From Brevibacterium aurantiacum (lineage in GTDB: Bacteria; Actinomycetota; Actinomycetes; Actinomycetales; Brevibacteriaceae), in assembly GCF_900169065.1 (NCBI RefSeq), contig NZ_FXZB01000008.1:96688-160687 (forward strand): 64,000 nucleotides of DNA. Direction: 5' to 3'. The notes below the pieces were generated by a model. That model made no database searches. It worked only from the letters and a program-made list of their open reading frames with translations, and was not told where the DNA came from. The stretch's first letter is position 1; each line of letters starts with the position of its first letter. This document shows positions 54,153 to 63,883 of the stretch, piece by piece. Made by a program: the position numbers and the translations under genes.

Positions 54153-54166
54153 GTGCGCGGGCGCAC
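54153..54166. promoter_or_regulatory. GC palindrome upstream of the peptide importer operon
   Basis: GTGCGC-GG-GCGCAC (54153-54166) is a perfect 6-bp inverted repeat, extended by one T/A pair. It lies 55 bp upstream of the SBP start, in the right place for a repressor or activator. No regulator is encoded next to it. Confidence 0.45.
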
Positions 54167-54235
54167 ACCGGCCTCGCCAGTTTAGCGGAAGTTCTCACCA
54201 GGCGATGAGTCGTTGTCCAGATTGTGGAGAAGGCT

Positions 54236-54272
54236 CAATGGGACGGGCCCGGAGCATGTCCGGGCCCATTGG
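54236..54272 (-). terminator. Terminator of the rph-rdgB operon
   Basis: GGGCCCGGA-GCATG-TCCGGGCCC (54245-54267), with an outer CAATG/CATTG extension, just beyond the rdgB stop. Confidence 0.75.
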
Positions 54273-54279
54273 GCAGGAG

Positions 54280-54885
54280 TCAGAGCCCTGCCTGTGCCGC
54301 GAGCACCGCGGCGAGCTTGTCGAAGGCGACTCTTCGGTGCGACCGGGAGTTCTTCTCCTCCGGTGTCATCTGTGCGGCGCTGATGTCAGAACCGTCGGGC
54401 ACGAAGATCGGGTCGTAGCCGAAACCATGGTCTCCCGAGGGACTCGTGGCCAGACGCCCGGGCATGACTCCCTCTGCGGAGAATTCTCGACCGTCGGGAG
54501 TGACCGCGGCGGCAGCGCAGCGGAACTGCGCCCCGCGATGTTCGCTCGAGATGTCCGACAGCTGCGCGAGAAGCAGCTCGAGGTTGGCTCGATCGTCTCC
54601 GTGTCGGCCAGCCCACCGGGCGGAGAAGATTCCCGGTGCCCCGCCGAGGACATCCACGGCGATTCCCGAATCATCGGCAATGGCGATGTGACCGGTGGCC
54701 TGCGCGGCGGCGCGGGCCTTGATCAGTGCATTCTCTGCGAAGGTCACCCCGGTTTCCGGGATATCGCCGAGTCCTGCCTCGGCGGCTGTGAGAACATTCG
54801 TGTCCTCCCCCAACGTGGGCAGGAGGATCGCGAGGAGTTCGCGCCTCTTGCCTTCGTTGTGGGTGGCCAGCACGAACGTGGTCAT
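54280..54885 (-). CDS. rdgB: RdgB/HAM1 non-canonical purine NTP pyrophosphatase
   Basis: A 201-residue enzyme: N-terminal [18 protein letters not shown], then [26 protein letters not shown], and [17 protein letters not shown]. It hydrolyses dITP, XTP and ITP to monophosphates, cleaning the nucleotide pool. The ATG overlaps the rph stop by 4 bp, forming the conserved rph-rdgB pair. Confidence 0.95.
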   Translation of the reverse strand: MTTFVLATHNEGKRRELLAILLPTLGEDTNVLTAAEAGLGDIPETGVTFAENALIKARAAAQATGHIAIADDSGIAVDVLGGAPGIFSARWAGRHGDDRANLELLLAQLSDISSEHRGAQFRCAAAAVTPDGREFSAEGVMPGRLATSPSGDHGFGYDPIFVPDGSDISAAQMTPEEKNSRSHRRVAFDKLAAVLAAQAGL

Positions 54886-55604
54886 TTGCTCAGGACTTCC
54901 GACTGGATGCCGGTGAGGTCGGCACAGCCTTTGGCTGCGAGGTCGAGCAGCGTGCCCAGTTCGTCACGGTCAAACGGTGCGCCTTCGGCGGTGCCCTGGA
55001 CTTCGACGAACTGTCCGCTGCCGGTCATGACGACGTTCATGTCGGTATCGGCGCGTGAGTCCTCGACATAGGGCAGATCGAGCACGGGCTCACCGTCGAT
55101 GATGCCGACGCTGATGGCTGCGATCGAGTCCTTGATGGGATTGTTCGCAGCGGGGATGATCCCGGTCGACCGTCCCTTGTCGATCGCGTCGGCCAGTGCC
55201 ACGTAGGCTCCGGTGATCGATGCGGTTCGGGTGCCGCCGTCAGCCTGGAGGACGTCGCAGTCGAGGACGAGGGTGTTCTCGCCGAGCTTGTCGAGGTCGA
55301 TGACGGCCCTCAGGCTGCGACCGATGAGTCGGGAGATCTCATGGGTGCGACCGCCGAGCTTGCCCTTGACGGACTCGCGGGTATTGCGGGAGTCTGTGGC
55401 TCGCGGGAGCATCGCGTATTCGGCGGTGACCCATCCGCGGCCTTGGCCCTTGAGCCAGCGTGGCACTCCTGCGGTCAGTGAGGCCGCGACGAGGACACGG
55501 GTGTTGCCGAATTCCACCAAGGCGGATCCTTCGGCGGTGTTGATCCAGTTGCGAGTGATGGTCACTTCGCGGAGTTCGTCGGCATTTCGTCCGTCTGCGC
55601 GCAC
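54882..55604 (-). CDS. rph: Ribonuclease PH
   Basis: A 240-residue RNase PH: N-terminal [40 protein letters not shown] (phosphate binding), [13 protein letters not shown], and the catalytic-region [23 protein letters not shown]. It trims tRNA 3' ends phosphorolytically. Start GTG 55604 fits the family start; the upstream open frame is not homologous to RNase PH. A weak AGAGG lies before it. Confidence 0.95.
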   Translation of the reverse strand: MRADGRNADELREVTITRNWINTAEGSALVEFGNTRVLVAASLTAGVPRWLKGQGRGWVTAEYAMLPRATDSRNTRESVKGKLGGRTHEISRLIGRSLRAVIDLDKLGENTLVLDCDVLQADGGTRTASITGAYVALADAIDKGRSTGIIPAANNPIKDSIAAISVGIIDGEPVLDLPYVEDSRADTDMNVVMTGSGQFVEVQGTAEGAPFDRDELGTLLDLAAKGCADLTGIQSEVLSK

Positions 55605-55690
55605 TGTGGGCCTCTTTCGGTTGTCGGTGCTGTTCTGTTGCGTCCTGGGTGCTCTGTGTTCTGTGTCGTGGTCTGTGTCGGTGGAGAGTC

Positions 55691-56512
55691 TCACACGGTC
55701 CAGCTGTTGCCTGGTTTGGCCAGTTCGATGGGTCCACGGTATTCGCGGGCGGCCTCTCCACGGACGATGGAGCAGTCCGTCCAGGAGGGAATGTGGGTGA
55801 GGACGAGTGACTTGGCGTCTGCCGCCTGTGCCACACGTCCGGCACGTTTGCCGGTGAGGTGGATGCCGCGAGCAGTGTCGCGGTCTTCTTGGAAGGCAGC
55901 TTCGCAGAGGAACAGGTCCGCGCCCCGGGCCGCTGCGACGAGATTGTCGCATTCGTCGCTGTCACCGGAATAGGTGATCACCGCGCCCTTGGCGTCGGTG
56001 ATGCGCAGGGCATAGGCCTCAACCGGGTGGTCGACAAGGAAGGATTCGATCGTCAGGCTGCCCACCTGGTGGCTGGTCCCGTGATCGATATCGGTGAAGT
56101 CGAAGGCGTGGCTGAGGTCGGAGTCGTGTGCGCTCGCGGCGACTGGGGACTTCCCGGGATCCGTGTAGTAGGCACGTGTCAATCGTTCCTGTGCACCTGC
56201 GGGAGCGAAGACGCTTGTCCTCGTGCGGATCGACCCTGTGTCGGAGATGTTGCCGTTGAAGAACTTCGGGTCATAGCAGTGCTTGACGTACAGACCGGTC
56301 ATGTCCATGCAGTGGTCGGGGTGAAGATGGCTGAGCACGACCGCGCTCAGCCCGTCCGTATCGACCGCGCGCTGCAGCGGACTCAGTGCCCCGGATCCGA
56401 GGTCGAGGACGACGCGCGTCGGCTTTTCCTCGTCTGTTTCGATGAGGTAGCAGCTGGCCGCTGAGTTGGGGCCGGGAAAGGAGCCGGCGGTGCCGATGGC
56501 AGTGAGTTTCAT
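55691..56512 (-). CDS. MBL-fold metallohydrolase
   Basis: A 273-residue metallo-beta-lactamase-fold protein with HLHPDH at 62-67, a later His in [12 protein letters not shown], and [10 protein letters not shown]. The order MBL-rph-rdgB is conserved in actinobacteria, and related proteins may act on cyclic nucleotides or RNA. The exact substrate is unknown. It overlaps the DUF2017 stop by 4 bp; no murI gene lies between, unlike in many relatives. Confidence 0.87.
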   Translation of the reverse strand: MKLTAIGTAGSFPGPNSAASCYLIETDEEKPTRVVLDLGSGALSPLQRAVDTDGLSAVVLSHLHPDHCMDMTGLYVKHCYDPKFFNGNISDTGSIRTRTSVFAPAGAQERLTRAYYTDPGKSPVAASAHDSDLSHAFDFTDIDHGTSHQVGSLTIESFLVDHPVEAYALRITDAKGAVITYSGDSDECDNLVAAARGADLFLCEAAFQEDRDTARGIHLTGKRAGRVAQAADAKSLVLTHIPSWTDCSIVRGEAAREYRGPIELAKPGNSWTV

Positions 56513-57084
56513 ACGTCGTCGTCCCCCGGCAGATCGCTGAGCAAAGTAGTGGAGAGTCGGTCCTGAATCCAGGTCAGGAAGTCATACAGGGTCAGTGTGA
56601 GTTCCTCGGATTCGTCGAGGTCCTCCCGCTGAGCGTATTTCTCTTCTTGGGCTTCCTCGGTGTCGATGCCCATACGAACGGCAAGCACCAGACGCAGATC
56701 GTTGAGTCCCTTCATCCACGCTAGAACCTCATCGTGGTTCAAGGTGATCGAGGACCCCTTAGCCAGTCCGTTGAGCACGATGCGCACATTGTGGGCCTTC
56801 GCCTGCTGGAGATCGAACTCGGTGAGGCGTCGGAACTCCTGTGATCGTTCCTCGTCGAGGGGGTCGACGTCGGGGAAGAGCCGCAGCAGCGCAGGGTCCT
56901 GGGGGCGTGGCCGTTCGACCAGCCCGAGACGTGCCTCCCAGTTCTCAGAATCGGGGCGACCGTCTTCGTTGTCGTCTTCTGCCAGCAGTGCTGCCAGGTC
57001 GGTGAAGACGGTGAGCATGAGGGATCGTTCATTGTCCTCGAGTTTGAGGACGACATCGTCCCCACGAGCATCGATTGCAGCCAT
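56509..57084 (-). CDS. DUF2017 family protein
   Basis: A 191-residue soluble, acidic protein with the DUF2017 blocks RSLMLTVFTDLAALL, RLFPDVDPLDEERSQEFRRLTEFDLQQAK and LRLVLAVRMGIDTEE. The family sits directly after clpS in actinobacteria and may modulate ClpCP proteolysis; this is an inference from context only. Its start lies 3 bp after the clpS stop. Confidence 0.88.
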   Translation of the reverse strand: MAAIDARGDDVVLKLEDNERSLMLTVFTDLAALLAEDDNEDGRPDSENWEARLGLVERPRPQDPALLRLFPDVDPLDEERSQEFRRLTEFDLQQAKAHNVRIVLNGLAKGSSITLNHDEVLAWMKGLNDLRLVLAVRMGIDTEEAQEEKYAQREDLDESEELTLTLYDFLTWIQDRLSTTLLSDLPGDDDV

Positions 57085-57087
57085 ATC

Positions 57088-57393
57088 TCAGTCGGATCCT
57101 GATTCGGGTTGGCACGCGGCCCACAGACCGTATTCGTGCATGGCTTGGGTGTCCCTCTCCATGGCTTCGCGTCCGCCTGTGGCGACGACGGAGCGACCGT
57201 TCTCATGGACTTCAAGCATCAGCGAGTGAGCCTTCTCGGTCGAATACCCGAAGTAGGCTTGGAAGACATAGCTGACGTAGCTCATGAGATTGACGGGGTC
57301 GTTGAAGACGACGGTCTTCCATGGCTTTGCCTGTTCTGTCGCCGGTCGAATGTCGACCTCCGGCTCCAGAACTGGAGTCGTTGGATTGCTCAC
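57088..57393 (-). CDS. clpS: ATP-dependent Clp protease adaptor ClpS
   Basis: A 101-residue adaptor: PWKTVVFNDPVNLMSYVSYVFQAYFGYSTEKAHSLMLEVHENGRSVVATGGREAMERD. The Asn-Asp pair and the hydrophobic pocket residues are present. It presents N-degron substrates to ClpC/ClpA. TAAGGT ends 6 nt before GTG 57393, predicting a leaderless start. It is divergent from pncB by 52 bp. Confidence 0.94.
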   Translation of the reverse strand: MSNPTTPVLEPEVDIRPATEQAKPWKTVVFNDPVNLMSYVSYVFQAYFGYSTEKAHSLMLEVHENGRSVVATGGREAMERDTQAMHEYGLWAACQPESGSD

Positions 57394-57445
57394 GTTTCCA
57401 CCTTACGGCAGAACACTGACGCTGTCGTGACGTAGTATCGCGCCT

Positions 57446-58765
57446 ATGAGTGATCTCACACGGACCGGTTCGACGGCTTTCTACACCGATCAGTACGAAT
57501 TGACGATGGTCCAGGCTGCCCTGGAATCAGGTGCTGCGCACCGCAGGAGCCTGTTCGAAGTCTTCGGTCGCAGCCTGCCTGCCGGTCGCCGCTACGGGGT
57601 CGTTGCCGGTACCGGTCGTATTCTCGAGATGCTCAAGGATTTCCGTTTCGGCGACGAAGAGCTCTCGTTCCTCAGCCGCGAGCAGATCGTCGACTCGCGG
57701 ACCATCGACTGGCTGGCCGACTACTCGTTCTCCGGCAGCATCCGCGGGTATGCCGAGGGCGAGATCTACTTCCCCGGGTCACCTCTGATGACGATTGAGT
57801 CCACGTTCGCGGAAGGGGTCATCCTCGAGACGCTCATCCTCTCGGCGATGAACTATGACTGTGCGGTCGCCTCGGCGGCCTCGCGCATGGCGCAGGCCGC
57901 AGGAGATCGGCCCTGTGCGGAGATGGGTGGACGCCGCACCAACGAGCATGCAGCGGTCGCGGCCGCCCGCGCCGCTGTCATCGGCGGGTTCGCGTCGACG
58001 TCGAATCTCGCCGCCGGACTCCGGTACGGTCTGCGAACCATCGGCACCTCCGCCCACTCCTTCACTCTTCTCCATGATTCCGAGCAGGAGGCCTTCGCCG
58101 CTCAGCTCAAATCATTGGGCACCGACACGACTCTGCTCCTGGACACCTATGACGTCGAGGAAGCACTGGCCACGGCTGTGCGCCTGGCCGGTGAGAACCT
58201 CGGCGGTGTGCGCATCGACTCCGGCGACCTCGTCGAGCAGGCCAGTGAGGTCCGTGCCGGCCTCGACCGCCTCGGCGCTCACGACACCACCATCACCGTC
58301 ACCAGCGACCTCGACGAATATGCCATCGCCGCTCTCGCAGCCTCCCCCGTGGATTCCTACGTTGTCGGAACACGGGTGGTCACCGGTTCGGGCGCTCCGG
58401 CGGCCGGGCTCGTATACAAGCTCGTGGCCCGAGCCGACGAATCGGGTGCCTGGACCTCGGTGGCGAAGAACTCGGCAGGCAAGCCCTCCCGGGGAGGGCA
58501 CAAAGATGCTCTGCGTCTCATCGATGGTGCCATCGCGGTCGAAGAGGCCGTGGGCATCCCGACTCTGCCGGACGACCTCGGCGATGGCCGCTCGCTGACT
58601 GTCGACCTCGTCGTCGATGGTGAGATCGATGAGTCCTATATCGGCGCGGCCGGAGTCACGAAGGCCTGCGCCCGCCATGACGAGTCTCTGGCCGAGCTGC
58701 CACGTTCGGCCCGCCGCATGCAGGACGGCGAACCCGCGATCCCCACGGTCTTCTACCCCAAATGA
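57446..58765 (+). CDS. pncB: Nicotinate phosphoribosyltransferase
   Basis: A 439-residue NAPRTase: N-terminal TDQYELTMVQAALESG, EVFGRSLPAGRRYGVVAG, EMGGRRTNEHAAVAAARAAVIGGFASTSNLAAG, DTYDVEEALATAVRLA, GVRIDSGDLVEQA, and VVGTRVVTGSGAPAAGLVYKLV. It converts nicotinate, PRPP and ATP to NaMN for NAD salvage. TAGTAT ends 7 nt before the ATG, so a leaderless start is likely. It is convergent with the helicase gene. Confidence 0.95.
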   Translation: MSDLTRTGSTAFYTDQYELTMVQAALESGAAHRRSLFEVFGRSLPAGRRYGVVAGTGRILEMLKDFRFGDEELSFLSREQIVDSRTIDWLADYSFSGSIRGYAEGEIYFPGSPLMTIESTFAEGVILETLILSAMNYDCAVASAASRMAQAAGDRPCAEMGGRRTNEHAAVAAARAAVIGGFASTSNLAAGLRYGLRTIGTSAHSFTLLHDSEQEAFAAQLKSLGTDTTLLLDTYDVEEALATAVRLAGENLGGVRIDSGDLVEQASEVRAGLDRLGAHDTTITVTSDLDEYAIAALAASPVDSYVVGTRVVTGSGAPAAGLVYKLVARADESGAWTSVAKNSAGKPSRGGHKDALRLIDGAIAVEEAVGIPTLPDDLGDGRSLTVDLVVDGEIDESYIGAAGVTKACARHDESLAELPRSARRMQDGEPAIPTVFYPK

Positions 58766-58802
58766 TTTCGACCGAAGTCAGCTGAGCTGAGGCTCTCAGG
58801 CG

Positions 58803-60587
58803 TCACTTCTTGCCGACGAACCAGCCCTGCAGCTTTTTGATCCGCGCCTGGATCTGTTCCTGGGTCGCCTGTGCCACAGCCGGTCCCCCGCAAGCCTTGC
58901 GCAGTTCGACGTGGACGGTCGCGTGCGGCGTACCCGTGCGACGAGACCAGGCACCGACGAGGCTCTGGAGCTGATTGCGCTCCTCCTTCATCGCCCGGTG
59001 GTCGAGTTCGCTGACCTCAGGCTCCGGTGCCGGCGGTGCGGAGGCGGTCTTCCGCTTCGCCTGACGTGCCTGTTGGGTGCGCAGCAGTTCGTGGACCTGA
59101 TCCGGTTCGAGGAGGCCGGGAATGCCGATGAAGTCGAGCTCGTCCTCGGAGCCGACCGCACCTCCCGTACCGAACTCGCCTCCGTCGAAGAGCACGCGGT
59201 CGAAGAGCGCTTCGGCGCCGATGGCTTCGAATGAGCCCAGCTGATCGGAGGAGGCACCTTCGCTGCGGTTGGCCTGTTCCATGGCCTGATCGTCGAAGAC
59301 CACGACGTCGTTCTCGTCTTCGTTCTTCGGCCGGTCGAGGGCGTGGTCGCGTTCGACCTCCATCGTGTTGGCCAGCGCCAGGAGGATCGGCACGGAGGGC
59401 AGGAACACCGAGGCTGTCTCTCCGCGTTTGCGGGCACGCACGAAGCGCCCGATCGCCTGGGCGAAGAACAATGGAGTCGCCGAGGAGGTGGCATAGACCC
59501 CGACACACAGTCGCGGTACGTCGACACCTTCGGAGACCATGCGCACGGCGACCATCCAGCGGTCCGTGGAGTTCTGGAACTTCTCGATGCGCTCCGAGGC
59601 TCCGGCTTCGTCGGAGAGCACGACGGTCGGTGCCTCTCCGGTGAGTTCGCGGAGGATCTTCGCGTAGGCACGCGCAGAGTCCTGGTCGGTGGCGATGACG
59701 AGTCCGCCGGCGTCGTGCACGGTGCGACGGACCTCGGTCAGGCGGATATCGGCAGCCTTGAGGACGGCAGGCATCCAGTCACCTGAGGGGTCGAGCGCGG
59801 TTCGCCAGGCTTGGGAGTTGATGTCCTTCGTCGTCTCCTCACCGAGGACGTGCGACATCTCGTCCCCGGCCTTCGTCCGCCACGACATGGTGCCGGCGTA
59901 GGTGAGGAACAGGACCGGACGCACGACGGAGTCCTTGAGCGCACGGCCGTAGCCGTAGGAATAGTCGGCCACCGAGGTGCGGATGCCGTTTTCGTCTGGA
60001 GCGTAGGTGACGAACGGGATCGGCGAGGTATCGGACCGGAAGGGGGTTCCTGTCAGGGAGAGTCTGCGCACTGCCGGGCCGAATGCCTCACGGACTGCAT
60101 CACCCCAGGACAGTGCGTCACCACCATGGTGGACCTCATCGAGGATGACGAGGGTGCGACCGGCAGCGGTGCGGTTGTGGTGAAGGACCGGCTTCGCCGC
60201 GACCTGAGCATAGGTGATGGCCACACCGTGATAGCCCGGCGCGTGCTTGCCCTGGGCATTCTTGAAGTGCGGGTCGAGTTTGATGCCGACGCGTGAGGCC
60301 GAGTCAGCCCACTGCACCTTGAGGTGCTCGGTTGGGGCGACGACGGTGACCCTGTTGACGACCCGCTGGGCTAGCAGTTCTGCGGCGACGCGCAGGGCGA
60401 AGGTGGTCTTACCTGCACCAGGCGTTGCGACGGCGAGGAAGTCCTTCGGCTGTTCCCGAAAATAGAGTTCGAGAGCCTCTGCCTGCCACGCACGCAACTT
60501 TCCGGCCGTTCCCCAAGCAGCACGCTCGGGAAAGGCCGGTGGCAGTTGTTCGGCGGCGGAGGTCCCTGGGAGACGTTCCGCGGCCAT
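58803..60587 (-). CDS. DEAD/DEAH-type superfamily II helicase
   Basis: A 594-residue protein: Walker A VATPGAGKTTFAL, DEVH in VILDEVHHGGDAL, SLTGTPFRSD, and the C-terminal motif SEGVDVPRLCVGVYATSSATPLFFAQAIGRFVR. It resembles the ResIII/UvrB-type family of actinobacterial helicases encoded after DUF3039. A variable acidic region (DRPKNEDENDVVVFDD) and a C-terminal VxELDHRAMKEERNQL follow. Its ATG immediately follows the TAA of the DUF3039 gene, so they are coupled; the SD AAGGAG is inside the upstream gene. Confidence 0.88.
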   Translation of the reverse strand: MAAERLPGTSAAEQLPPAFPERAAWGTAGKLRAWQAEALELYFREQPKDFLAVATPGAGKTTFALRVAAELLAQRVVNRVTVVAPTEHLKVQWADSASRVGIKLDPHFKNAQGKHAPGYHGVAITYAQVAAKPVLHHNRTAAGRTLVILDEVHHGGDALSWGDAVREAFGPAVRRLSLTGTPFRSDTSPIPFVTYAPDENGIRTSVADYSYGYGRALKDSVVRPVLFLTYAGTMSWRTKAGDEMSHVLGEETTKDINSQAWRTALDPSGDWMPAVLKAADIRLTEVRRTVHDAGGLVIATDQDSARAYAKILRELTGEAPTVVLSDEAGASERIEKFQNSTDRWMVAVRMVSEGVDVPRLCVGVYATSSATPLFFAQAIGRFVRARKRGETASVFLPSVPILLALANTMEVERDHALDRPKNEDENDVVVFDDQAMEQANRSEGASSDQLGSFEAIGAEALFDRVLFDGGEFGTGGAVGSEDELDFIGIPGLLEPDQVHELLRTQQARQAKRKTASAPPAPEPEVSELDHRAMKEERNQLQSLVGAWSRRTGTPHATVHVELRKACGGPAVAQATQEQIQARIKKLQGWFVGKK

Positions 60588-60842
60588 TTACTCCTTGGGT
60601 CCTTCAGACATCGATGAGTAGATCTCTTTGCAACGCGGGCACACGGGGAATCGTTCGGGGTCGCGGGTGGGCACCCACACCTTTCCGCACAGAGCAATCA
60701 GCGGTGTGCCCGTGACCATGGATTCCATGATCTTGTCTTTGGGTGCGTAGTGGCTGAATCGTTCGTGGTCGCCGGGTTCAACAAGCTGCTCGGACTGCTC
60801 ACGCTCGATTGTTGCTGAACCACCTGATGCTGGATAGGTCAT
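60588..60842 (-). CDS. DUF3039 protein
   Basis: An 84-residue protein with DHERFSHYAPKDKIMESMVTGTPLIALCGKVWVPTRDPERFPVCPRCKEIY, fitting DUF3039, with Cys/His residues typical of a small zinc-binding fold (LCGK, CPRC). It probably partners with the helicase downstream, with which it is coupled (TAA-ATG). TACAAT ends 6 nt before ATG 60842, giving a leaderless start facing the divergent flavin-reductase-like gene. Confidence 0.85.
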   Translation of the reverse strand: MTYPASGGSATIEREQSEQLVEPGDHERFSHYAPKDKIMESMVTGTPLIALCGKVWVPTRDPERFPVCPRCKEIYSSMSEGPKE

Positions 60843-60848
60843 GGCTCC

Positions 60849-60866
60849 ATTGTAGTTCCCTAGAAT
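60849..60866. promoter_or_regulatory. Back-to-back -10 elements of two leaderless genes
   Basis: The minus-strand TACAAT (60849-60854) and plus-strand TAGAAT (60861-60866) are only 6 bp apart, and each ends 6-7 nt before the start codon of its gene (60842 minus, 60874 plus). The 31-bp spacer therefore contains both promoters, whose -35 regions must overlap the opposing promoter or coding DNA. Confidence 0.65.
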
Positions 60867-60873
60867 GAGACCC

Positions 60874-61389
60874 ATGGACAGAACTCACGAGGATTCGCTC
60901 ACAGAACGCTATCGCGAACTCAGCGACGATATTGCCGCCGCTGTTGCCGTGGTCTCAGTCAAACGCGGGACCGCCCTGCATGCGATCACCGTCGACTCAT
61001 TCCTCGACGTGTCCTACGATCCGCCGACCATGGCGGTGAGCATCTACAGCGGGTCACGGATGATGGAGTCCCTGGAGATGAGTGATCACTACGCCATCTC
61101 CCTGCTCAACTCCTCCCAGCGGGACGTCTCCGAGCGCCTGGGTGCGTCTGGGCAGCCGCTCTACGGTTCGCTCAAGGGCATCGATACGTTTCCGGCACCC
61201 CATTCGGGCCAGCCGGTGCTCACGGATGCGATCGCATGGTTCGAACTGCGGCAGACGCAGACCCTTGAAATCGCCACGCACTACCTCGTCGTCGGCGAAG
61301 TCGTGTCGATGGGCACCGGAGTCAGCAGCAGCAAGAGCAAACCGCTGCTGCGCTGGCGCAAGGGCTACGGAACGATCGGGCCACGCTGA
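60874..61389 (+). CDS. Flavin-reductase-like FMN-binding protein
   Basis: A 171-residue protein of the flavin reductase domain family: AAAVAVVSVKRGTALHAITVDSFLDVSYDPPTMAVSIYSGSRMMESLEMSDHYAISLLNSSQRDVSERLG. Such proteins bind FMN and reduce it with NAD(P)H, often as partners of monooxygenases; no partner is adjacent. TAGAAT ends 7 nt before ATG 60874; a further upstream ATG (60865) overlaps the -10 and is unlikely. Confidence 0.87.
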   Translation: MDRTHEDSLTERYRELSDDIAAAVAVVSVKRGTALHAITVDSFLDVSYDPPTMAVSIYSGSRMMESLEMSDHYAISLLNSSQRDVSERLGASGQPLYGSLKGIDTFPAPHSGQPVLTDAIAWFELRQTQTLEIATHYLVVGEVVSMGTGVSSSKSKPLLRWRKGYGTIGPR

Positions 61390-61410
61390 CTGCAGGTCAT
61401 CGTCGAATGC

Positions 61411-61472
61411 CAGCGGCCCTCTGCTCGTCCCTCAGCCTCAAACGAAGCTGGAAGATGAGCAGAGGGCCGCTG
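61411..61472 (-). terminator. Terminator of gdhA with a long loop
   Basis: A perfect 16-bp stem, arms 61411-61426 (CAGCGGCCCTCTGCTC) and 61457-61472, and a 30-nt loop, between the flavin-reductase-like gene and gdhA. Bidirectional use is possible because the genes converge. Confidence 0.8.
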
Positions 61473-61507
61473 TGCGCCGGTTCGAGGCCGGCTGCGTGTC
61501 GCTCAGA

Positions 61508-62863
<1,356 letters not shown>

Positions 62864-62994
62864 TTACCGTGACCCGCATAACATGAGCGGATACGACCGA
62901 ATAATGGACAAACTGGTGTCGCGGCCCAGGTTTGGTATATTGCAAGTTTCAGAGTTTCGCGTTGCCGAAATCCATCCGACGCTAGACTCGGTTT

Positions 62995-63648
62995 ATGGAT
63001 TTAGAAGACGTTTGGCCGCCCTTTTCTTTAAGAATTCGTTGCGGACACATAGAGTTGTCGCCTGTACGCGAATCGGACTATTCAGAATTGGCCGATATTG
63101 CGGCCGGTGGGGTTCGCCGTAACAACATTCCTGCCTTTCTCGTCAACTGGGATTCTGGGACTCCTGAGGAAATCGCACGGTCCATCGCTCAGTACCAATG
63201 GGGCACTCGAGCGAACTTCAGAGTCGATGACTGGACCATGGAGTTCACCGTCAGGGTCAACGGCCGAGCTGTCGGCGTGCAGGGCGTGAGTGCAACGGAC
63301 TTCGTCCGCACCCGGGCGGTCTCTACAGGGTCGTGGTTGGCGCTGCATGAGCAGGGCAAGGGATATGGAACCCAGATGCGCAGAGCTGCGTTGGTGGCGT
63401 TTGCTGATCATTTCGATGCCAGAGAGTTCAACTCTGGCTACTTCGAGGGCAACGCAGCCAGTCGCAGAGTCTCAGAGAAACTGGGGTACACGCCCAATGG
63501 AGTCAAGACGCTCGTCGCACAGGATGGACAGGCGCGCGTTGAGCAGCAGGTCATCCTGGCAGCTCAAGAGATCGTCCGCGGTACCGAGCCAGTGGAGGTT
63601 GCCGGCGCCGAGGTGGTCCGTCGCTTCCTCGGGCTCAAACAGGCCTGA
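62995..63648 (+). CDS. GNAT-family N-acetyltransferase (RimJ/RimL-like)
   Basis: A 217-residue protein with the RimJ/RimL layout: ELSPVRESDYSELADIAAGG, then VRVNGRAVGVQGVSATDFVRTRAVSTGSWLALHEQGKGYGTQMRRAALVAFADHFDAREFNSGYFEGNAASRRVSEKLGY (acetyl-CoA loop QGKGYGTQ). It transfers acetyl from acetyl-CoA to an N-terminus or small molecule; the substrate is unknown. TAGACT ends 6 nt before ATG 62995. Its C-terminal AEVV is encoded by a CGCCGAGGTGG copy. Confidence 0.87.
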   Translation: MDLEDVWPPFSLRIRCGHIELSPVRESDYSELADIAAGGVRRNNIPAFLVNWDSGTPEEIARSIAQYQWGTRANFRVDDWTMEFTVRVNGRAVGVQGVSATDFVRTRAVSTGSWLALHEQGKGYGTQMRRAALVAFADHFDAREFNSGYFEGNAASRRVSEKLGYTPNGVKTLVAQDGQARVEQQVILAAQEIVRGTEPVEVAGAEVVRRFLGLKQA

Positions 63649-63774
63649 GAGCCCGATACCGACAGGCCGAGGATCCGATGCAACTGCTGGGGCAGCAACT
63701 GTAAGGGTCTGAGCCTCGCATCGGCCAGCTCAGAGTCTCTGAGACATCAGCACAATGTCCGTGAATAGCAGAAA

Positions 63775-63812
63775 GGGGAGCACCCGCTGAATCACTCCAG
63801 CGAACACTCCCC
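63775..63812 (-). terminator. Second terminator after the 5S rRNA gene
   Basis: A 15-bp stem with four G-U pairs on the minus strand (GGGGAGTGTTCGCTG / CAGCGGGTGCTCCCC, loop GAGTGATT-like) followed by TTTCT. It would catch read-through from the rRNA operon. Confidence 0.7.
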
Positions 63813-63837
63813 CACCACACCACTCGTGAATACAAGT

Positions 63838-63872
63838 AAGGGGCCATCCCACCGAAGTGGAATGACCCCTCA
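63838..63872 (-). terminator. First terminator after the 5S rRNA gene
   Basis: On the minus strand AGGGGTCATTCCAC-TTCG-GTGGGATGGCCCCT, followed by TTACTT: a 14-bp stem with two G-U pairs and the stable TTCG loop, 12 bp after the 5S end. Two terminators in series are typical for rRNA operons. Confidence 0.85.
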
Positions 63873-63883
63873 CCTTAAAGAAT

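Noticed and set aside
58780..58795. TCAGCT-G-AGCTGA repeat after pncB as a terminator.
   Set aside because: A short stem without a T run; it may contribute to convergent termination but is not listed as a feature.
63649..63770. Repeats after the acetyltransferase gene (CTCAGAG-T-CTCTGAG and others) as a further element.
   Set aside because: Short and scattered; no coding or RNA gene could be supported.
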